A stretch of 64,000 bases of DNA from Symbiodinium sp. CCMP2592 (GCA_905221615.1 CAJNDT010001291.1:369959-433958), one strand, 5' to 3'; shown: positions 19,434-29,873, numbered from the stretch's first letter. The notes: a model not told the origin generated them from the letters alone. Program-made: numbers and translations.

Positions 19434-19540
19434 TCCCAAGGGTCCCAGTACCTCATAATCATATACTCTGCAACATCCCAGCCTAAAACTAGTATCCTAA
19501 AACCGAGTACCTAATTATTGGGTCCTTTGGACCCTTGGGG
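19434..19540. mobile_element. MITE-M copy 1
   Basis: Left TCCCAAGGGTCCCAGTACCT, right TTGGGTCCTTTGGACCCTTG. Shares the ATAATCATATACTCT core (as its complement) with the copy at 32.9 kb. Confidence 0.82.
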
Positions 19541-20437
19541 ATAAAACTATCCAAAACCTTTCACTGCTAGGTTGCGGTAGGCTGGGTGCTAGGGCCATAG
19601 GTGTGGGTTTAGGGGTTTAGAGTTTAGGGTTTAGGGATGCTTTTTCTTCAAGCAGTCGACGGATTGACAGGTCTCAAACCTGCACCTCTGAAAAGGCCCA
19701 GTACAACGGCATGCTTACTTCACCATCACGCCGTTTGCAAGCCACAATTCGCTACACATCCTTAAACCCCAGACTCAAACCCGACACCAGGACCCCGAAA
19801 CCCAAACCCGGAATCCGTATAAGGCCCCTCAAAGAAGCTCAACCGAAACCTCAAACCTTAAAACCGTCTAGAACCTTGAAAGGAGCTGAAGCCGTGGTTG
19901 ACCGGTCAAGGTTGGTTTTCCCATCTGCGATGGCGCTGACCCGCGAGAATGGCCCGATGAAGTTGGCGTGTGGCAGGCGAGTGGTAGATGTTTAGTGCTT
20001 CAGGTTTTGTTCGGGGCTTGGGGTTTAGGTTTTTAGGTTTTGTGGTTTAGGGTTTAGGGGTAACTTTAACCTCATTTTGTGCATGGTTTTGGGGCCTGCG
20101 CTTCCCTGAACCCTCATATTCAAGCCTAAATGAAACCTGCTCATCGCCCAACAACAGCCTCCAACACCCTATCAAAGCCCTTCAGGGCTATAGCTGGTTT
20201 CAAGGAAAGCAACCACCGCTGAAAGGCAGCTGTTGTTCCTCATCTAGATTCGCCACATGTACATGTCCAACCCAAAACTCTCGCCAAAGGCAGGACGAAA
20301 TCGAACATGACCCAAACCCGACATGGCATCTCAAACCCTAAACTTTCCAATCAAGCCTGACATCCCATACCCTAAACCCCTGAAGAGTATGTAAACCCTT
20401 TTGAGTTGTGGACTTCTGCAATGGTCCACCCTGAAAA
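19541..20437. other. Mostly heptad-derived; one tiny coding-like tail
   Basis: A frame at 19711-19995 is Pro/Lys-rich heptad translation, except for its end, MALTRENGPMKLACGRRVVD (from ATG 19930), which looks protein-like. Too short to call. Confidence 0.3.
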
Positions 20438-20546
20438 CCCAGAGACTCCAATATCCCTTAATTAAGGAATATACCTTAAATCATATCAGGGATCCTATTA
20501 TAATTTAAGGTATATTCCTTAATTAAGGGATATTGGAGTCTCTGGG
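20438..20546. mobile_element. MITE-C copy 2, nearly perfect
   Basis: CCCAGAGACTCCAATATCCC and GGGATATTGGAGTCTCTGGG, with AATTAAGGAATATACC inner arms. 109 bp; the best consensus-like copy. Confidence 0.95.
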
Positions 20547-20571
20547 AAAGCCCCTGCTGTCCCAAAGCCCT

Positions 20572-20740
20572 TCAAACCCTAAACCCTAAACCCTAAAAGC
20601 CTAAACCCTAAACCCTAAACCCCTAAACCCCTAAACCCTAAACCCTAAACCCCTAAACCCTAAAACCCTAAACCCTAAACCCCTAAACCCCTAAACCCTA
20701 AACCCTAAAACCCTAAACCCCTAAACCCTAAACCCCTAAA
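20572..20740. repeat. Telomere-like array, C-rich on plus strand
   Basis: About 24 CCCTAAA, CCCCTAAA and CCCTAAAA units, among the purest heptads in the window. It ends exactly where a coding-like frame starts. Confidence 0.93.
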
Positions 20741-20842
20741 CTGGGCGAGGTTGTCGCATGCCCCGATGGGGAAATCGACCCGCCTCCTGTACCCCGCTTC
20801 GCGGCTGCAGCCTTGCACGCGCTGTTAGAGTTTAGGCTATAG
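20741..20842 (+). CDS. Terminal-exon-like segment directly after a heptad array
   Basis: The frame reads LGEVVACPDGEIDPPPVPRF, AAAALHALLEFRL, stop. The composition changes abruptly from pure heptads to protein-like sequence at 20741, as if the array filled the preceding intron. No clear AG acceptor is visible at the border. No family recognised. Confidence 0.45.
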   Translation: MGEVVACPDGEIDPPPVPRFAAAALHALLEFRL

Positions 20843-21409
20843 GTTGAGTTGTCGTTGAGAAGAGCATGTCTTTTAATTGCTGTTGAGCAGGATCCTTGCG
20901 AGGAACAACTGTTATCCAGATGGAACACATGGTCAATTTGTCGCAATACCTCTTTCATGCGCCACAAAGCTTCTAGTTATTAGTAAGGTCCCAAAATATT
21001 GTATTATGGTCTGAGCTTTGAGGATGCTTCGCAGTGATATCGAAAGCAAGTGTGTTTGATTTAGGGTTTTAGGTTCAGCGTTTGCTGTGATTCAGTGATG
21101 TTGTGCTGCAGCGGTGATCACTCAAAGCAACTGTAAAGTATTTGATACTGCAGCGACACAAACCCTACAAGCCGCATGGTGTCTTTCTTCTAGATGGAGA
21201 AGTGCCCTTGAAGGGCACACTTGAAATTACTGCTACTGTCGTTATTTGTATTGTTACCCTGAGCCCTAAACCTAAACCCTGAACCCTAAACCTTAAACCC
21301 TCATTGTTATTATTGAAGCAAGCCGCCAGCCGGGACCAGGTTACAGCAATACAATCCAGACCTCCTGCGCGCCGCTCGGATGCAATGGGTCTAGTTGGCC
21401 CCTGCTTGA
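20843..21409. other. No gene supported
   Basis: Unique sequence with a few heptads at 21262-21305. A minus frame (20728-20967) overlaps the plus-strand exon and is Cys/Ser-rich. I see no splice pair. Confidence 0.4.
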
Positions 21410-21760
21410 CCCAGAGAGCCCAATACCCCTTAATCAGGGGGATTTTAGCTTACATCATAATATGAAGCCCTATATAATTTAAATCATAATATGAAGCCCT
21501 ATATAACTTAAATCATAAAACGAAGCCCTATATAATCTAAATCATAATATGAAGCCCTATATATTTTAAATCATAACATGAAGCCCTATAATTTAAATCA
21601 TGTTCTGAAGCCCTACATAATTTCAGCCATACTCCTTTATGAAGGGGTATTTTGTTCTCGAGGGAAAGGAAGGAAGGCCTGCTGTCTAGGCTTCGGGGCA
21701 AACCCTTCGGAATAGTATTAGTAACTATTCTGCCTGTATTAAAGGGGTATTGGGCTCTCA
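21410..21760. mobile_element. MITE-B copy 3, internally amplified
   Basis: Starts with CCCAGAGAGCCCAATACCCC and ends with GGGGTATTGGGCTCTC, but is about 350 bp. Inside, a unit containing AAATCATAATATGAAGCCCT recurs about six times every 28-35 bp. A second break with GGAAGGCCTGCTGTCTAGGC follows; that 20-mer is repeated just beyond the element. Confidence 0.88.
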
Positions 21761-21842
21761 GCAATGAAGGCCTGCTGTCTAGGCTCCTTGAGGCTCCTGA
21801 GTCCGGGTTTCGGCTGTAGGGCCTTGGCTGTTCGACGAGCTG

Positions 21843-21951
21843 CCTAGAGACTCCAATATCCCTTGATTAAGGAATATTCCTTAAATCATATTAGGGATCC
21901 TATTATAATCTAAGGAATAGTCCTTAATTATGGGATATTGGAGTCTCTCGG
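21843..21951. mobile_element. MITE-C copy 3
   Basis: CCTAGAGACTCCAATATCCC and GGGATATTGGAGTCTCTCGG. 109 bp. Confidence 0.92.
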
Positions 21952-22441
21952 TGTCTGGTTGAGTGCTTATAGAAAGTACTTTATGCATGGAGTTCATATC
22001 CAAGTCCAATATGTACCCTGCCTAAACTCTGAACCCTTACCTACAAGCCCTAAATGCCCTAAGACAAAATGTACACTCTACTTAGAGAGATGAAGAGAAC
22101 TTAGCAAAACTACGCAATATGTCTTCATGTTGGGCCGCGGGGCCGGGAGTTTCAGGTACCGTAGACCTTGCAGTTCTAAACCCTGGGCAGTCAATCGTCT
22201 GAACCTCATAAACAACCCTTGAAACTACAAGCCTGACAGGGCTGGTTTAGGCTTTAATTAGGTTTTAGGCTTTAGGATTTAGGCTTTAGGGTTATAAAAA
22301 TTTCGAAGCCTAAGGCGTTGATTACCCCCGGCCCTAAACACCAAACACCAAGCCCCGAATCCCCTAATACTAAACCCTAAAGCCTCTAAACCCTAAACCC
22401 TATACCCCTAAACCCTAAGATCCCCAAACCCTAGGCCCTAA

Positions 22442-22513
22442 GATCCCGAGCTGCAGCTGAGGAACCTTTCCGACACGTGCATGGAGGATCTGCCTCTCGC
22501 CTACATGCAGAAA
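22442..22513 (+). CDS. Internal-exon-like segment with donor
   Basis: DPELQLRNLSDTCMEDLPLA followed by YMQK, ending at AAA|GTGAGG, a plausible donor in phase 0. It is preceded by CCCTAAGATCC heptad-like DNA with an AG at 22440. 24 codons with normal amino-acid balance in an otherwise TTTAGGG-dominated region. Unknown. Confidence 0.45.
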
Positions 22514-22688
22514 GTGAGGGGTTTGAGGAATAAACGTTCTAGGGCTTATGGTTCAGGGGTTAGGTTTTTGTTTTGCGGTTTAAAGTGAAGGGGCTGAGGG
22601 ATAAAAGTTTTAGAGCCGATGGTTCAGGGTTTAGGGTGTTTACGGTTTGAGGTTTGTGTGCAAAGCCTGAGACAGGAAAGCCTACTTA

Positions 22689-22795
22689 GAGGCTCAGGGG
22701 GCATAGTAATTAGGGCTGTAAGTAGGGTGATCTAGTTATAGCATTTATATCTACTATATCTACTTACAAGCTTGATTAAGGTACGCTTGAACCTA
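22689..22795. mobile_element. MITE-D copy 4, right end lost at MITE-J
   Basis: Left end ACTTAGAGGCTCAGGGGGCA and the core are present. The element breaks where MITE-J copy 4 starts. Confidence 0.7.
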
Positions 22796-22910
22796 CAGTA
22801 AACCCGCTACAGTTGGAAACCGGATTAAGGCCAAATAGAGCTGGGATTCCCTATACATTACTCTTAAGGGTTGAGGCTATTGGGTTTCCAACTTTTGGGC
22901 TTCTACTGTA
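22796..22910. mobile_element. MITE-J copy 4
   Basis: CTACAGTAAACCCGCTACAG with TTGGAAACC, and GGTTTCCAACTTTTGGGCTT with CTACTGTA. Confidence 0.82.
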
Positions 22911-23076
22911 CTTGCTCTGTCCCCTGAACCTCGCAGTCGAAGTAATGGTGGATTGATGTAAACACTCTACACCCCAAGCCCTAAGCCCGAAACCCTTAAA
23001 TCCTAAACCCTGAACCCCAACATCTCTTATGCCGGATTCCGCGCTGAAGCAGTTTGAAGGCGCCCCATGCTTGTCT

Positions 23077-23164
23077 TACCTTTGGTTCGTAGGGAATGGA
23101 AGAATGGTAGTAATGGAAGTTATAATTGTACCCCATTCCTCCATTCCCTACTAACCGAAGGTAA
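23077..23164. mobile_element. MITE-I copy 2
   Basis: TTACCTTTGGTTCGTAGGGA and TCCCTACTAACCGAAGGTAA, with inner GGAAGAATGGTAGTAATGG. 88 bp. Confidence 0.9.
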
Positions 23165-23847
23165 GTTGTGGGCTTTGGGCGTTTTTGCGTGCCTAGGGCC
23201 TTGAAGGCGAAGGCTTCGGGGTTAAGGGTTTAGAACCCTAAACCCCTAAACCCTAAAACCCTGAACCCCTAAACCCTTTAGGGCTTTGAAGGTTTTTGTG
23301 TGGTTTGGGGTTTAAGGTTTACGTTTTTTTGTTTAAGGGTGTTTTAGGGTTTTAATTTGTTTCGTAAGTTGTAGGGGTTTAGAGGTTTTCGGGTTTTGGG
23401 CGGTTTAGGACTGTCCGGAGATGTCTGGCAAGCCCCCACTTGAGCCTTGAACCTTCAGTGGGCACCCCGAGCCTGGGGATTGTGCAGGAGGTCTTGATTT
23501 AGGGCTTAGCGTTTAGGGTTCACGAAGTAAGGTTTATTCTGGCGTTTAGGCACCGAAAGAACCGTAGGTAAGAAACGGTCCGTCAGTTCTGAACTTTGAC
23601 ATGTTTGGCATGATTTCAAGACAAGTTCTATAATTCTATGACACCTCAGGGGCATCGGAGTCTCCAGGAAAATTAGGTTTGTACTTTCCTTAGAGTTTCG
23701 TTTACTATTCATAGTCTATCACACCCCATAGCCCGATTCCAGCTACTAAGGCCACTATGTCATTAGTAACCGTTCTATATCCCGTTAATGCAGCCCAGCT
23801 GAAACTATTAAGGCGAAAGAAGACCCGAGGCGCCCATTCCCTAAACC
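23165..23847. other. Heptads and a MITE-G relic, no gene
   Basis: TTTAGGG and CCCTAAA words at 23225-23410; ATTCCAGCTACTAAGGCCAC at 23733 may be a MITE-G end. A minus frame (23506-23712) has no recognisable content. Confidence 0.4.
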
Positions 23848-23967
23848 TACAATAGATGCCAAAAAAGTTGGAACATGGGTTTAGGAGGATTGTAGTGCTA
23901 GGATCCCTTATCCTTTACCTTGAGGGCATGAGGATCAGAATGTTCCAACTTTCTGGCTTCTACTGTA
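23848..23967. mobile_element. MITE-J copy 5
   Basis: GCCAAAAAAGTTGGAACATG and GTTCCAACTTTCTGGCTTCT. The core GTGCTAGGATCCC matches copy 3. Confidence 0.88.
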
Positions 23968-24301
23968 AACCCCAAAAACCTAACGCCCCTAAAACATAAC
24001 TCCTAAACCCCTAAACCCAGAACCCCAAACCCCCTTGACCCCTGGCTTCCAAGGACCTGGGCTATGAAAATCGGGATTTACCAAGAGCCAGGCTGGTATC
24101 CAGGTGCCTCGGCTTTTTAGCATTAGGGTTCCGGATTCCGTGGAGGGATCCTATTGGGGATCTATAGGGGTTCTAGAAGCGTTTTTAAGAGGACAGGTTG
24201 AGTTTAGGGTATAGGGTTGTATATCCGGCCAATTGTTTTTTTCTGTATTTTAATGGGCGTTTTTAACATTTTCAAATCTGTGGTGCCGCAACCTACTATT
24301 A

Positions 24302-24702
24302 CGCAGGGTTCGGTGTCCCCTCGGCTGCACGTTTTTCCTCGACAACATCGCGACCTCTTCGTTGATATGCGATCAGCAGAAGCCGTGGGTCACAGTAGAT
24401 TGGCTCCAGGTACTGCTTCGGAGAACTGGCGGCGACATAGATGCCCTGCTTGAGCCCGACCACATCTTCACGACATGGTGGCAAGCCGAGACCGGCCACG
24501 AATGGGCGCAGGATGTGCCCAACATAGCCGCCGATCCAGAGCGCCGGCAAGTATTACTTGAAAGGTCTGCCAACCATATGAAGACGTCAGGCAGGCAGAT
24601 GACACAGCAGAAGAGGCAGACATGCTCTTCGAGATATTGGGCAGTCTATATGCAAGAGTTTGGGCCAGAGGGGCAGTTTTTGGAAGGAACAACGGGCTTT
24701 AG
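24302..24702 (+). CDS. Two-exon gene end with a 44-nt intron, unknown protein
   Basis: Exon 1 (open from about 24302, probably entering at an AG near 24306) reads QQKPWVTVDWLQVLLRRTGG, then DIDALLEPDHIFTTWWQAET and DVPNIAADPERRQ. At CAA|GTATTA a short intron (24551-24594, ending GGCAG) brings the next frame into phase 0: ADDTAEEADMLFEILGSLYA, RVWARGAVFGRNNGL and TAG at 24700. Without splicing the first frame degrades into Gln/Ser-rich sequence, so the intron is well supported. About 130 aa remain; Trp-rich and acidic, helical at the end. No family recognised; the 5' exons were not found. Confidence 0.6.
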
Positions 24703-24944
24703 GGCGGAGAGCTTAGGGAAAAAGGACGAGGTTTCAGGAATTTAGGCCTGGGCCCTGGAGCTTTTAGCGCTCATCTGCGGAGGGTGTAGGTTTTAATTCC
24801 AGGATTTGCGGAACTTCAAGTATGATTGGGTGTAGGGTTCAGGGGTTCGCCGAGCATCGTACGTCAGCAGAAGTTAGGCTACAAGTTTTGGTGACAAAGA
24901 CATCCTCAGCACAACCGCAGCCAGAACTTGCCAGCTGCCTCTGC

Positions 24945-25040
24945 TAGAAGGATCATGGGACTTAGTAAGCAGGTTTGCAAGTACCTTACTTGGGGCCTCA
25001 AGTAGATATACCTCTAATTTGTTACCTAATTTAAGTCCCT
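24945..25040. mobile_element. MITE-D copy 5, partial
   Basis: AGAAGGATCATGGGACTTAG left end and GTAGATATACC core. The right end is lost at AAGTCCCTCATCC. Confidence 0.75.
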
Positions 25041-25748
25041 CATCCCTAAACCCCACACCCCTACGGAACCCTTGTAGAACCCGTGCCGTAAAGGAACACT
25101 TAAAGCAACCCTACTTACACAGTGAACCTCTAAGTCAGTGTAAGCCCATAGCCCTCGAGTCCTCTTTGAGAGGAGTTTAGGAGTTGCGGGTCTGGGGTTC
25201 AGGGTTTAGTGAGGGTTTATAGGGTTTAGGTAGAATTGACCGTTTTGGTTTGGGGTTCAGGGTGTAGGGTTTTTGGGGGTGCGATCATGACTGAGGCCTG
25301 AAGTACAACTCCACGCCCGATGAGTTCCAGATGTTCATCCATACGGTGCCCGGCTTCAGGAAATCGATTGTCTTTGCGTGTTGATCAACGTCACTAGACT
25401 ATGCGTCAACATCGTTGATTTCCAGTTGCCGACATGTTAGTATAGAGGAGGAAGGACGGCAGGCATGGACTCGTGCACGAGGTCGGCGTCGTCGTAGTTG
25501 TGGTGGTTGTTGCTGTTGGTGGCGGTAGTGGTGCCGTTTTGGTGTCGGGCCATGAAGGGTGTAGGGTTCAGGCTTTGGGGAAAGCTCAAGGCATATAGGG
25601 TCTAAGAAATTTGATATATGAATATATGGCGGATCTGGCTTAAAGAATTCCGGACTGTTGAGCTCAGGACTTGCATTGTTTTTTAGCATCGGTTCAGGAT
25701 GTTGGGGCCTGCTGAAACAGCCCGAGTTGAATTCGGCTGAAGGTTACC
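25041..25748. other. No gene supported
   Basis: Heptad-like words to about 25280. The segment 25300-25460 has a mildly protein-like plus frame but no clear borders; the minus frame 25399-25689 contains a poly-His/Gln stretch of low complexity. Confidence 0.35.
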
Positions 25749-25853
25749 TTAAGGGTCCATTTATCCATATGAGTATACATTGACCCTCAAGTACCTGTAT
25801 AGGGACTACTTTCAGGCCTAAGTATATACGATATGAGTACATGGACCCTTAGG
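25749..25853. mobile_element. MITE-O copy 2
   Basis: CTTAAGGGTCCATTTATCCA and ATATGAGTACATGGACCCTT, with GCCTAAGTATATACG. It is uninterrupted, unlike copy 1. Confidence 0.78.
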
Positions 25854-25962
25854 GTTCTTTTGTGTTTCAAGACCAGAGAAGGGGAGGTCTTAGAGTTGTT
25901 CGGCTTGTGGCTTCCAGCTTCAGGTCTGAATTTAGGGCTCAGGGTTTCGATTTGATTAGAAT

Positions 25963-26075
25963 CTAGGATGCCCAGTAGTACCCTTATTCCCTTTTTGTAG
26001 TCCTAGGTTCCTTATAAAGTTACCCAATACCAAAAAGAGAGGCCTTTTTATTCTTAGGTTACTGGGTATCCTAGG
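25963..26075. mobile_element. MITE-K copy 1
   Basis: CTAGGATGCCCAGTAGTACC and GGTTACTGGGTATCCTAGG, with CTTATTCCCTTTTTGTAGTC inside. 113 bp. Confidence 0.9.
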
Positions 26076-26149
26076 AATTGAATGCATCTCCAATGACCTA
26101 CTTCAAGCGCCTTGAACCCTAAATCACCAACCGATGCACTCGCTGACAA

Positions 26150-26440
26150 TGTGCAACCTAAACCGTAGAGTCCCCAAAAACCCTAAACCCTAAACCCCTA
26201 AACCCGTACAGTAAACTTCAAACCCTAAACCCTTAAACCCCCATAAACCCCAAACCCCTAGACCCTAAACCTCTAAACCCTACCGTATGAACCCTAGGAC
26301 CCTTTAAGGGGAACCTATTGTAGAACCCTAACGCACCCTTATAAACGGAACCCAATATCTTCAACCCTACCCTAAGGCTCCGGACCCTCGTAGTGAGATC
26401 GCAAACCCTAAGCCCCCAAGCCCAAACCCTCCGGAAGGCC
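26150..26440. repeat. CCCTAAA-derived tract
   Basis: Decayed heptads mixed with GGAACCCTT..AGATCC-type words. The frames on both strands here have compositions dictated by the repeat. Confidence 0.6.
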
Positions 26441-26654
26441 CATGACCCCTTTGGGAGCCTTTGGGTAGACCCCTCGACCCGAAGCTGCCGAAGAGGTGCT
26501 AGGGAGCTGCCCGCCTCCGTGCTCGCAGGTTTCTGCTGGGATGGCACGGGTTCGGGCAGAGGGGCCTTCGTAGTTAGAACAAGGTTCCTTTAAGGGTTCC
26601 TTTAAAGGGTTCTAGGGTTTAGGGGGTTTAGGGTAGAGGGATTGCATAAGAAGT

Positions 26655-26745
26655 CTTACCATAGTAGCTGACCTTTAACTTTGTGGGGTATATGTAACCC
26701 TATCAAAATTGAAAATGTTAACCTTTCGGGCTAGGATACTCAGCC
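26655..26745. mobile_element. MITE-H copy 3
   Basis: CCATAGTAGCTGACCTTTAA and AATGTTAACCTTTCGGGCTA. Diverged. Confidence 0.55.
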
Positions 26746-26878
26746 CTTAAGACGAGGGTTTCAGGTTTTAATTAAATACCCTAAACCATGAACCCCAAGC
26801 TCGAAACCCTACACAGCTTAGGGTAAGGGTGGAGAAGTCGATCGGTGTTCATAGCGGTTTGGGGGTTGGAGGTTTCAG

Positions 26879-27228
26879 GCTTCGACGTGCTCACTGTCTC
26901 GCACAGACACTCACGGAGCTTGCGGATTCTACGGACTCCAAGTACGGTGTCCTCCAGGAATTCATGTTCTCGCATCGGGAACCAGTGATGCATGCGTTGA
27001 GATGAACGCCACAGTTACTCAGCTTTCCGACGGAGTGCACCACATGCTGTACATTCCGTGACGAGGCGACGAGGAGAGGACAGACTTCCATTCGGGCATA
27101 CCCGATCTACTCCTCCATCATCCACGTATGACTACACCTGTGCTCATGGAACTGATATGGAGGCAGCGGGGCTGACCATGTTGGAGGAGTATACCGCACA
27201 CCTTCTCGGAAAGCAGAAAAAGGCTTAG
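26879..27228 (+). CDS. Exon cluster in shifting frames, unknown protein
   Basis: After a GGTTTCAG acceptor-like site, a frame reads LAQTLTELADSTDSKYGVLQ, EFMFSHREPVMHALR. A GTGATG donor-like site lies inside it at 26985. A second frame gives MNATVTQLSDGVHHMLYIP, and a third, to 27228, gives RSTPPSSTYDYTCAHGTDME and AAGLTMLEEYTAHLLGKQKK. All three have protein-like composition. Short introns or frameshifts must separate them, so this is either a multi-exon gene or a decaying one. Family not recognised. Confidence 0.4.
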
Positions 27229-27249
27229 GGTTGAGGATTATGTAGGAAG

Positions 27250-27354
27250 GCTTTGAAGGACCAGACTGCTTTTGAAGTCAGTTCCGAAGGAGCCGAAGCT
27301 TCTGGCACTGCCCCTCAAACAAGTCATGGAACAAAAGCAAGCATCAGCAACAAC
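27250..27354 (+). CDS. Coding-like segment, frame uncertain
   Basis: Two overlapping frames are plausible: SSEGAEASGTAPQTSHGTKA and KEPKLLALPLKQVMEQKQAS. AACAAG|GTGATG at 27358 could be a donor. No further support. Confidence 0.25.
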
Positions 27355-27540
27355 AAGGTGATGCTATTGTCATAGAAAGATGCCTTCATGCATGCATGCA
27401 CACATCACATACAAACAGAGCTGCATACGCTCAAAAATACATGTACAAATGCATAGAGGCATGCGTGGATGCAGACTAGATGCATGCACACATACTTCAT
27501 GTGCAAGCACTCCCCAGATCCCCAATCCGAAGCCAAAGAT

Positions 27541-27670
27541 CCAAAGTATACCCCTTAATTTAACAAAGGCGTATATTCCCTAACTTAAGGAGTACACCTC
27601 AAGTTATCTGGGGCTTATATACTATGGTTTAAGGTATATTCTTTAATTAAGGGGTATCGGGCACTCTGGG
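27541..27670. mobile_element. MITE-B copy 4, diverged
   Basis: AAAGTATACCCCTTAATTTA and TAATTAAGGGGTATCGGGCA with CTCTGGG. It has an extra TTAAGGAGTAC arm in the middle. Confidence 0.75.
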
Positions 27671-27938
27671 AGACGCGAAGAGAAGCCCGCTTTATGAAGC
27701 GAGCGAGTATTTGAATTAGGATTCTTAGGGTTTAGGGTTCAGGATTGTGGAATTTACGGTTTAGGCCAAGAGAAGCCCCAAAACCGAAGGGGGCAAGCTC
27801 TCTTTCGAAACCTTAAACCCCAAACCATCCAAAAACCTTTAAACCTCTTTCAAGCCCTTTACCGATGGCTCAATACCCTAAACCCTGTCATTATAAATCC
27901 TTTGGAAGACTTTTTGAAAGATCCCAAGCCCCAAAGCC

Positions 27939-28025
27939 AGCCGACAGGGACCCTACTTCGAGCCGGTGGATGGAGGCGTCAACCGTGTCTGCCGGGGCCT
28001 GACGCCTGAGGAGCCTCGGGGGGAT
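27939..28025 (+). CDS. Internal-exon-like segment, unknown
   Basis: SRQGPYFEPVDGGVNRVCRG followed by LTPEEPRGD, ending at GAT|GTGAGG (donor-like, phase 0) and preceded by CCAAAGCCAG (acceptor-like). Its 29 codons are strongly protein-like compared with heptad-like flanks. Unknown family. Confidence 0.5.
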
Positions 28026-28435
28026 GTGAGGGTTGTAAAACTGATTGAGGGTTTAGGGCTGTCGGTATTCAATTTTAATGGTTTGCGGGTTTACGGATTC
28101 GGACTTATGTAACTTGAGGTTTGAGGGTTTGAAGGGTGGAAAAAACTTAGGTGTTAGTTGGGGTTTATGGGCTTAGAGTTTCATACAGTTTCAGGTACCT
28201 TTGGTGCTTATGAGGTTTAGGGTGTTTAGGTTCCGGGCGATTCCTTAGATGAGTGTTTCGTGCCCACATGTTCGATTGATGTTTAGGGTTGTTCAGAATG
28301 GCGATTCTGCGGGTGTTGCTAAGACTGAAAGGCATTCCGGCTTGAAGATCCGGTCTTTCTGCAGTTTCGATAGCCTAGGATTTGAGGGCTTCAGGGTTTA
28401 GGGGCTTTAGGGCTTAGGGGTTTAAGCTTAATTAA
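28026..28435. other. G-strand heptad-like intron/intergenic DNA
   Basis: TTTAGGG-derived words throughout, no coding frame. Confidence 0.5.
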
Positions 28436-28546
28436 CTAGGATGCCCGGTAGTACCCTGATTCCCTTTTTGTAGTCCTAGGGTCCTTATAAAGTTACCTAA
28501 TACCAACAAGGGAGCCCTTTTTATTCCTAGGTTACTGGGCATCCTA
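28436..28546. mobile_element. MITE-K copy 2
   Basis: CTAGGATGCCCGGTAGTACC and GGTTACTGGGCATCCTAG. 111 bp. Confidence 0.92.
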
Positions 28547-28562
28547 GTAGCTTAACTCAGAG

Positions 28563-28652
28563 CACTTAAAGGATCAGGGGACTTAGTAAGTAGGGTTATA
28601 AGTAAGGTAACTATAGTTATATCTACTTATAACCGCCTAATTAGGGGTTTAA
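28563..28652. mobile_element. MITE-D copy 6, partial
   Basis: CACTTAAAGGATCAGGGGAC left end and core; the right terminus is replaced by CCCTAAA repeats. Confidence 0.8.
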
Positions 28653-28848
28653 GCTTAAACCCTAAACCCTAAACCCTAAACGGGAGTGCAAGGCTTCTGG
28701 TTGGGGGCTTCCGTGCGTTTAGACTCGGGAAGCCTGAAGAGTTGGTCAAAGGAGGGTCAAACGAAGACCCTTTTTTCATGTCCTTTAGGGTTCCTTTAAA
28801 GGGATCCTTCAAGGGCTCCTATAAGAGATCTATAGGGTTTACGGTTTA

Positions 28849-28953
28849 GGGAGTTTCCGAGAATTAGGGGTACCTTATTTTGGGGTCCTTATAATAAGAA
28901 TCCTACTATTTTGGGTACTATATTAGGGTCCCCTATTTTCGGAGACTCCCATG
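28849..28953. mobile_element. MITE-F copy 3
   Basis: GGGAGTTTCCGAGAATTAGG and TTTTCGGAGACTCCCAT. The GGTTCCTTTAAAGGGATCC block precedes it. Confidence 0.88.
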
Positions 28954-29265
28954 TCGTTTACCTAGACCCCCTAAAGTAGGTAAAATAATGGCCCAAAGCC
29001 TTTAAAAGGCTATTCTTCTAGATACCTCTGGGGTCCAGGTAAGGTTTACAGGGATAGGGTTTAACTAACGTTCAGGGTTTAGGCTTTCCGTTTCGGGCTT
29101 GGTCTCAATTCTGAACATGTGTTCTTCTCGAACCCTGCATGACATAAACCCACCTGAACCGCAGCCGTAATTAGGTATTACTCTCTGTACCATGACTCCA
29201 TGACTCTTAAACCTTGAACCGAACACGGCTGGACAGCGTGATTAAGAACAAGTTCACTACCATGT

Positions 29266-29451
29266 TCATGAACGTTCGAAATACCCAGGGGCCATGAAAT
29301 ACTGAGGCTCTTGTATTCCCCTCAGGACCTCCACCCGAAGCCCCACAACCCACAGAACCCGTAGGAGTTTCCGACGATCAGGACCCAGATATGGATTCGA
29401 AGTCCAAATTGTGGGGCCACTACTGCGCAGACACTGCAAGCAGAGTCCCAT
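29266..29451 (-). other. Minus-strand open frame, not supported
   Basis: A 61-codon frame (MGLCLQCLRSSGPTIWTSNP) without splice context, overlapping no repeat. It could be chance or a relic. Confidence 0.15.
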
Positions 29452-29524
29452 AGCCCTAAATCCAAAGCCTTAACCCCGAGCGCCCTACATCCTAAGTCCT
29501 AAGCCTAGCCAAAACAAGACGTTA

Positions 29525-29623
29525 AGCCAGGATAACTCCAACTCCTACTTCACCGTCCGTGTCGCAAATTCGACGGATGCGTGCAAACAGCCCTCTGGCA
29601 GCCTCGTAGTCCTGGGTTCATAG
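29525..29623 (+). CDS. Terminal-exon-like segment, unknown
   Basis: SQDNSNSYFTVRVANSTDAC, KQPSGSLVVLGS, then TAG formed at the start of a TTTAGGG array. Polar, Ser/Asn-rich. No family recognised. Confidence 0.35.
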   Translation, partial: SQDNSNSYFTVRVANSTDACKQPSGSLVVLGS

Positions 29624-29780
29624 GGTTTATAGGGCCCAGAGCTCATGGGTTTAGGGTTTCTAGGCCTCATAGGGTTTAGGGTTTATGATTCATAGAGTTT
29701 GGGGTTTACAGGGTTTAGGGCTCATAGGATCTCATAGGGTTTAGGGTTTATAGGGTTTAGGGTTCACGGGGTTTAGGGCT
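29620..29780. repeat. Telomere-like array with TCATAGGG variants
   Basis: TTTAGGG alternates with TTCATAGGG, TTATAGGG and TCTCATAGGG, a locally amplified variant of the heptad. Confidence 0.8.
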
Positions 29781-29873
29781 TAGGGTAGGTGTTGTAAGGT
29801 TGCTTGTTTCATGATGCTTTGCAGGGTTCTCCACGGAAGGGTTTCGCGGGCTTTGCTCGGCATTTTGTTTGTA

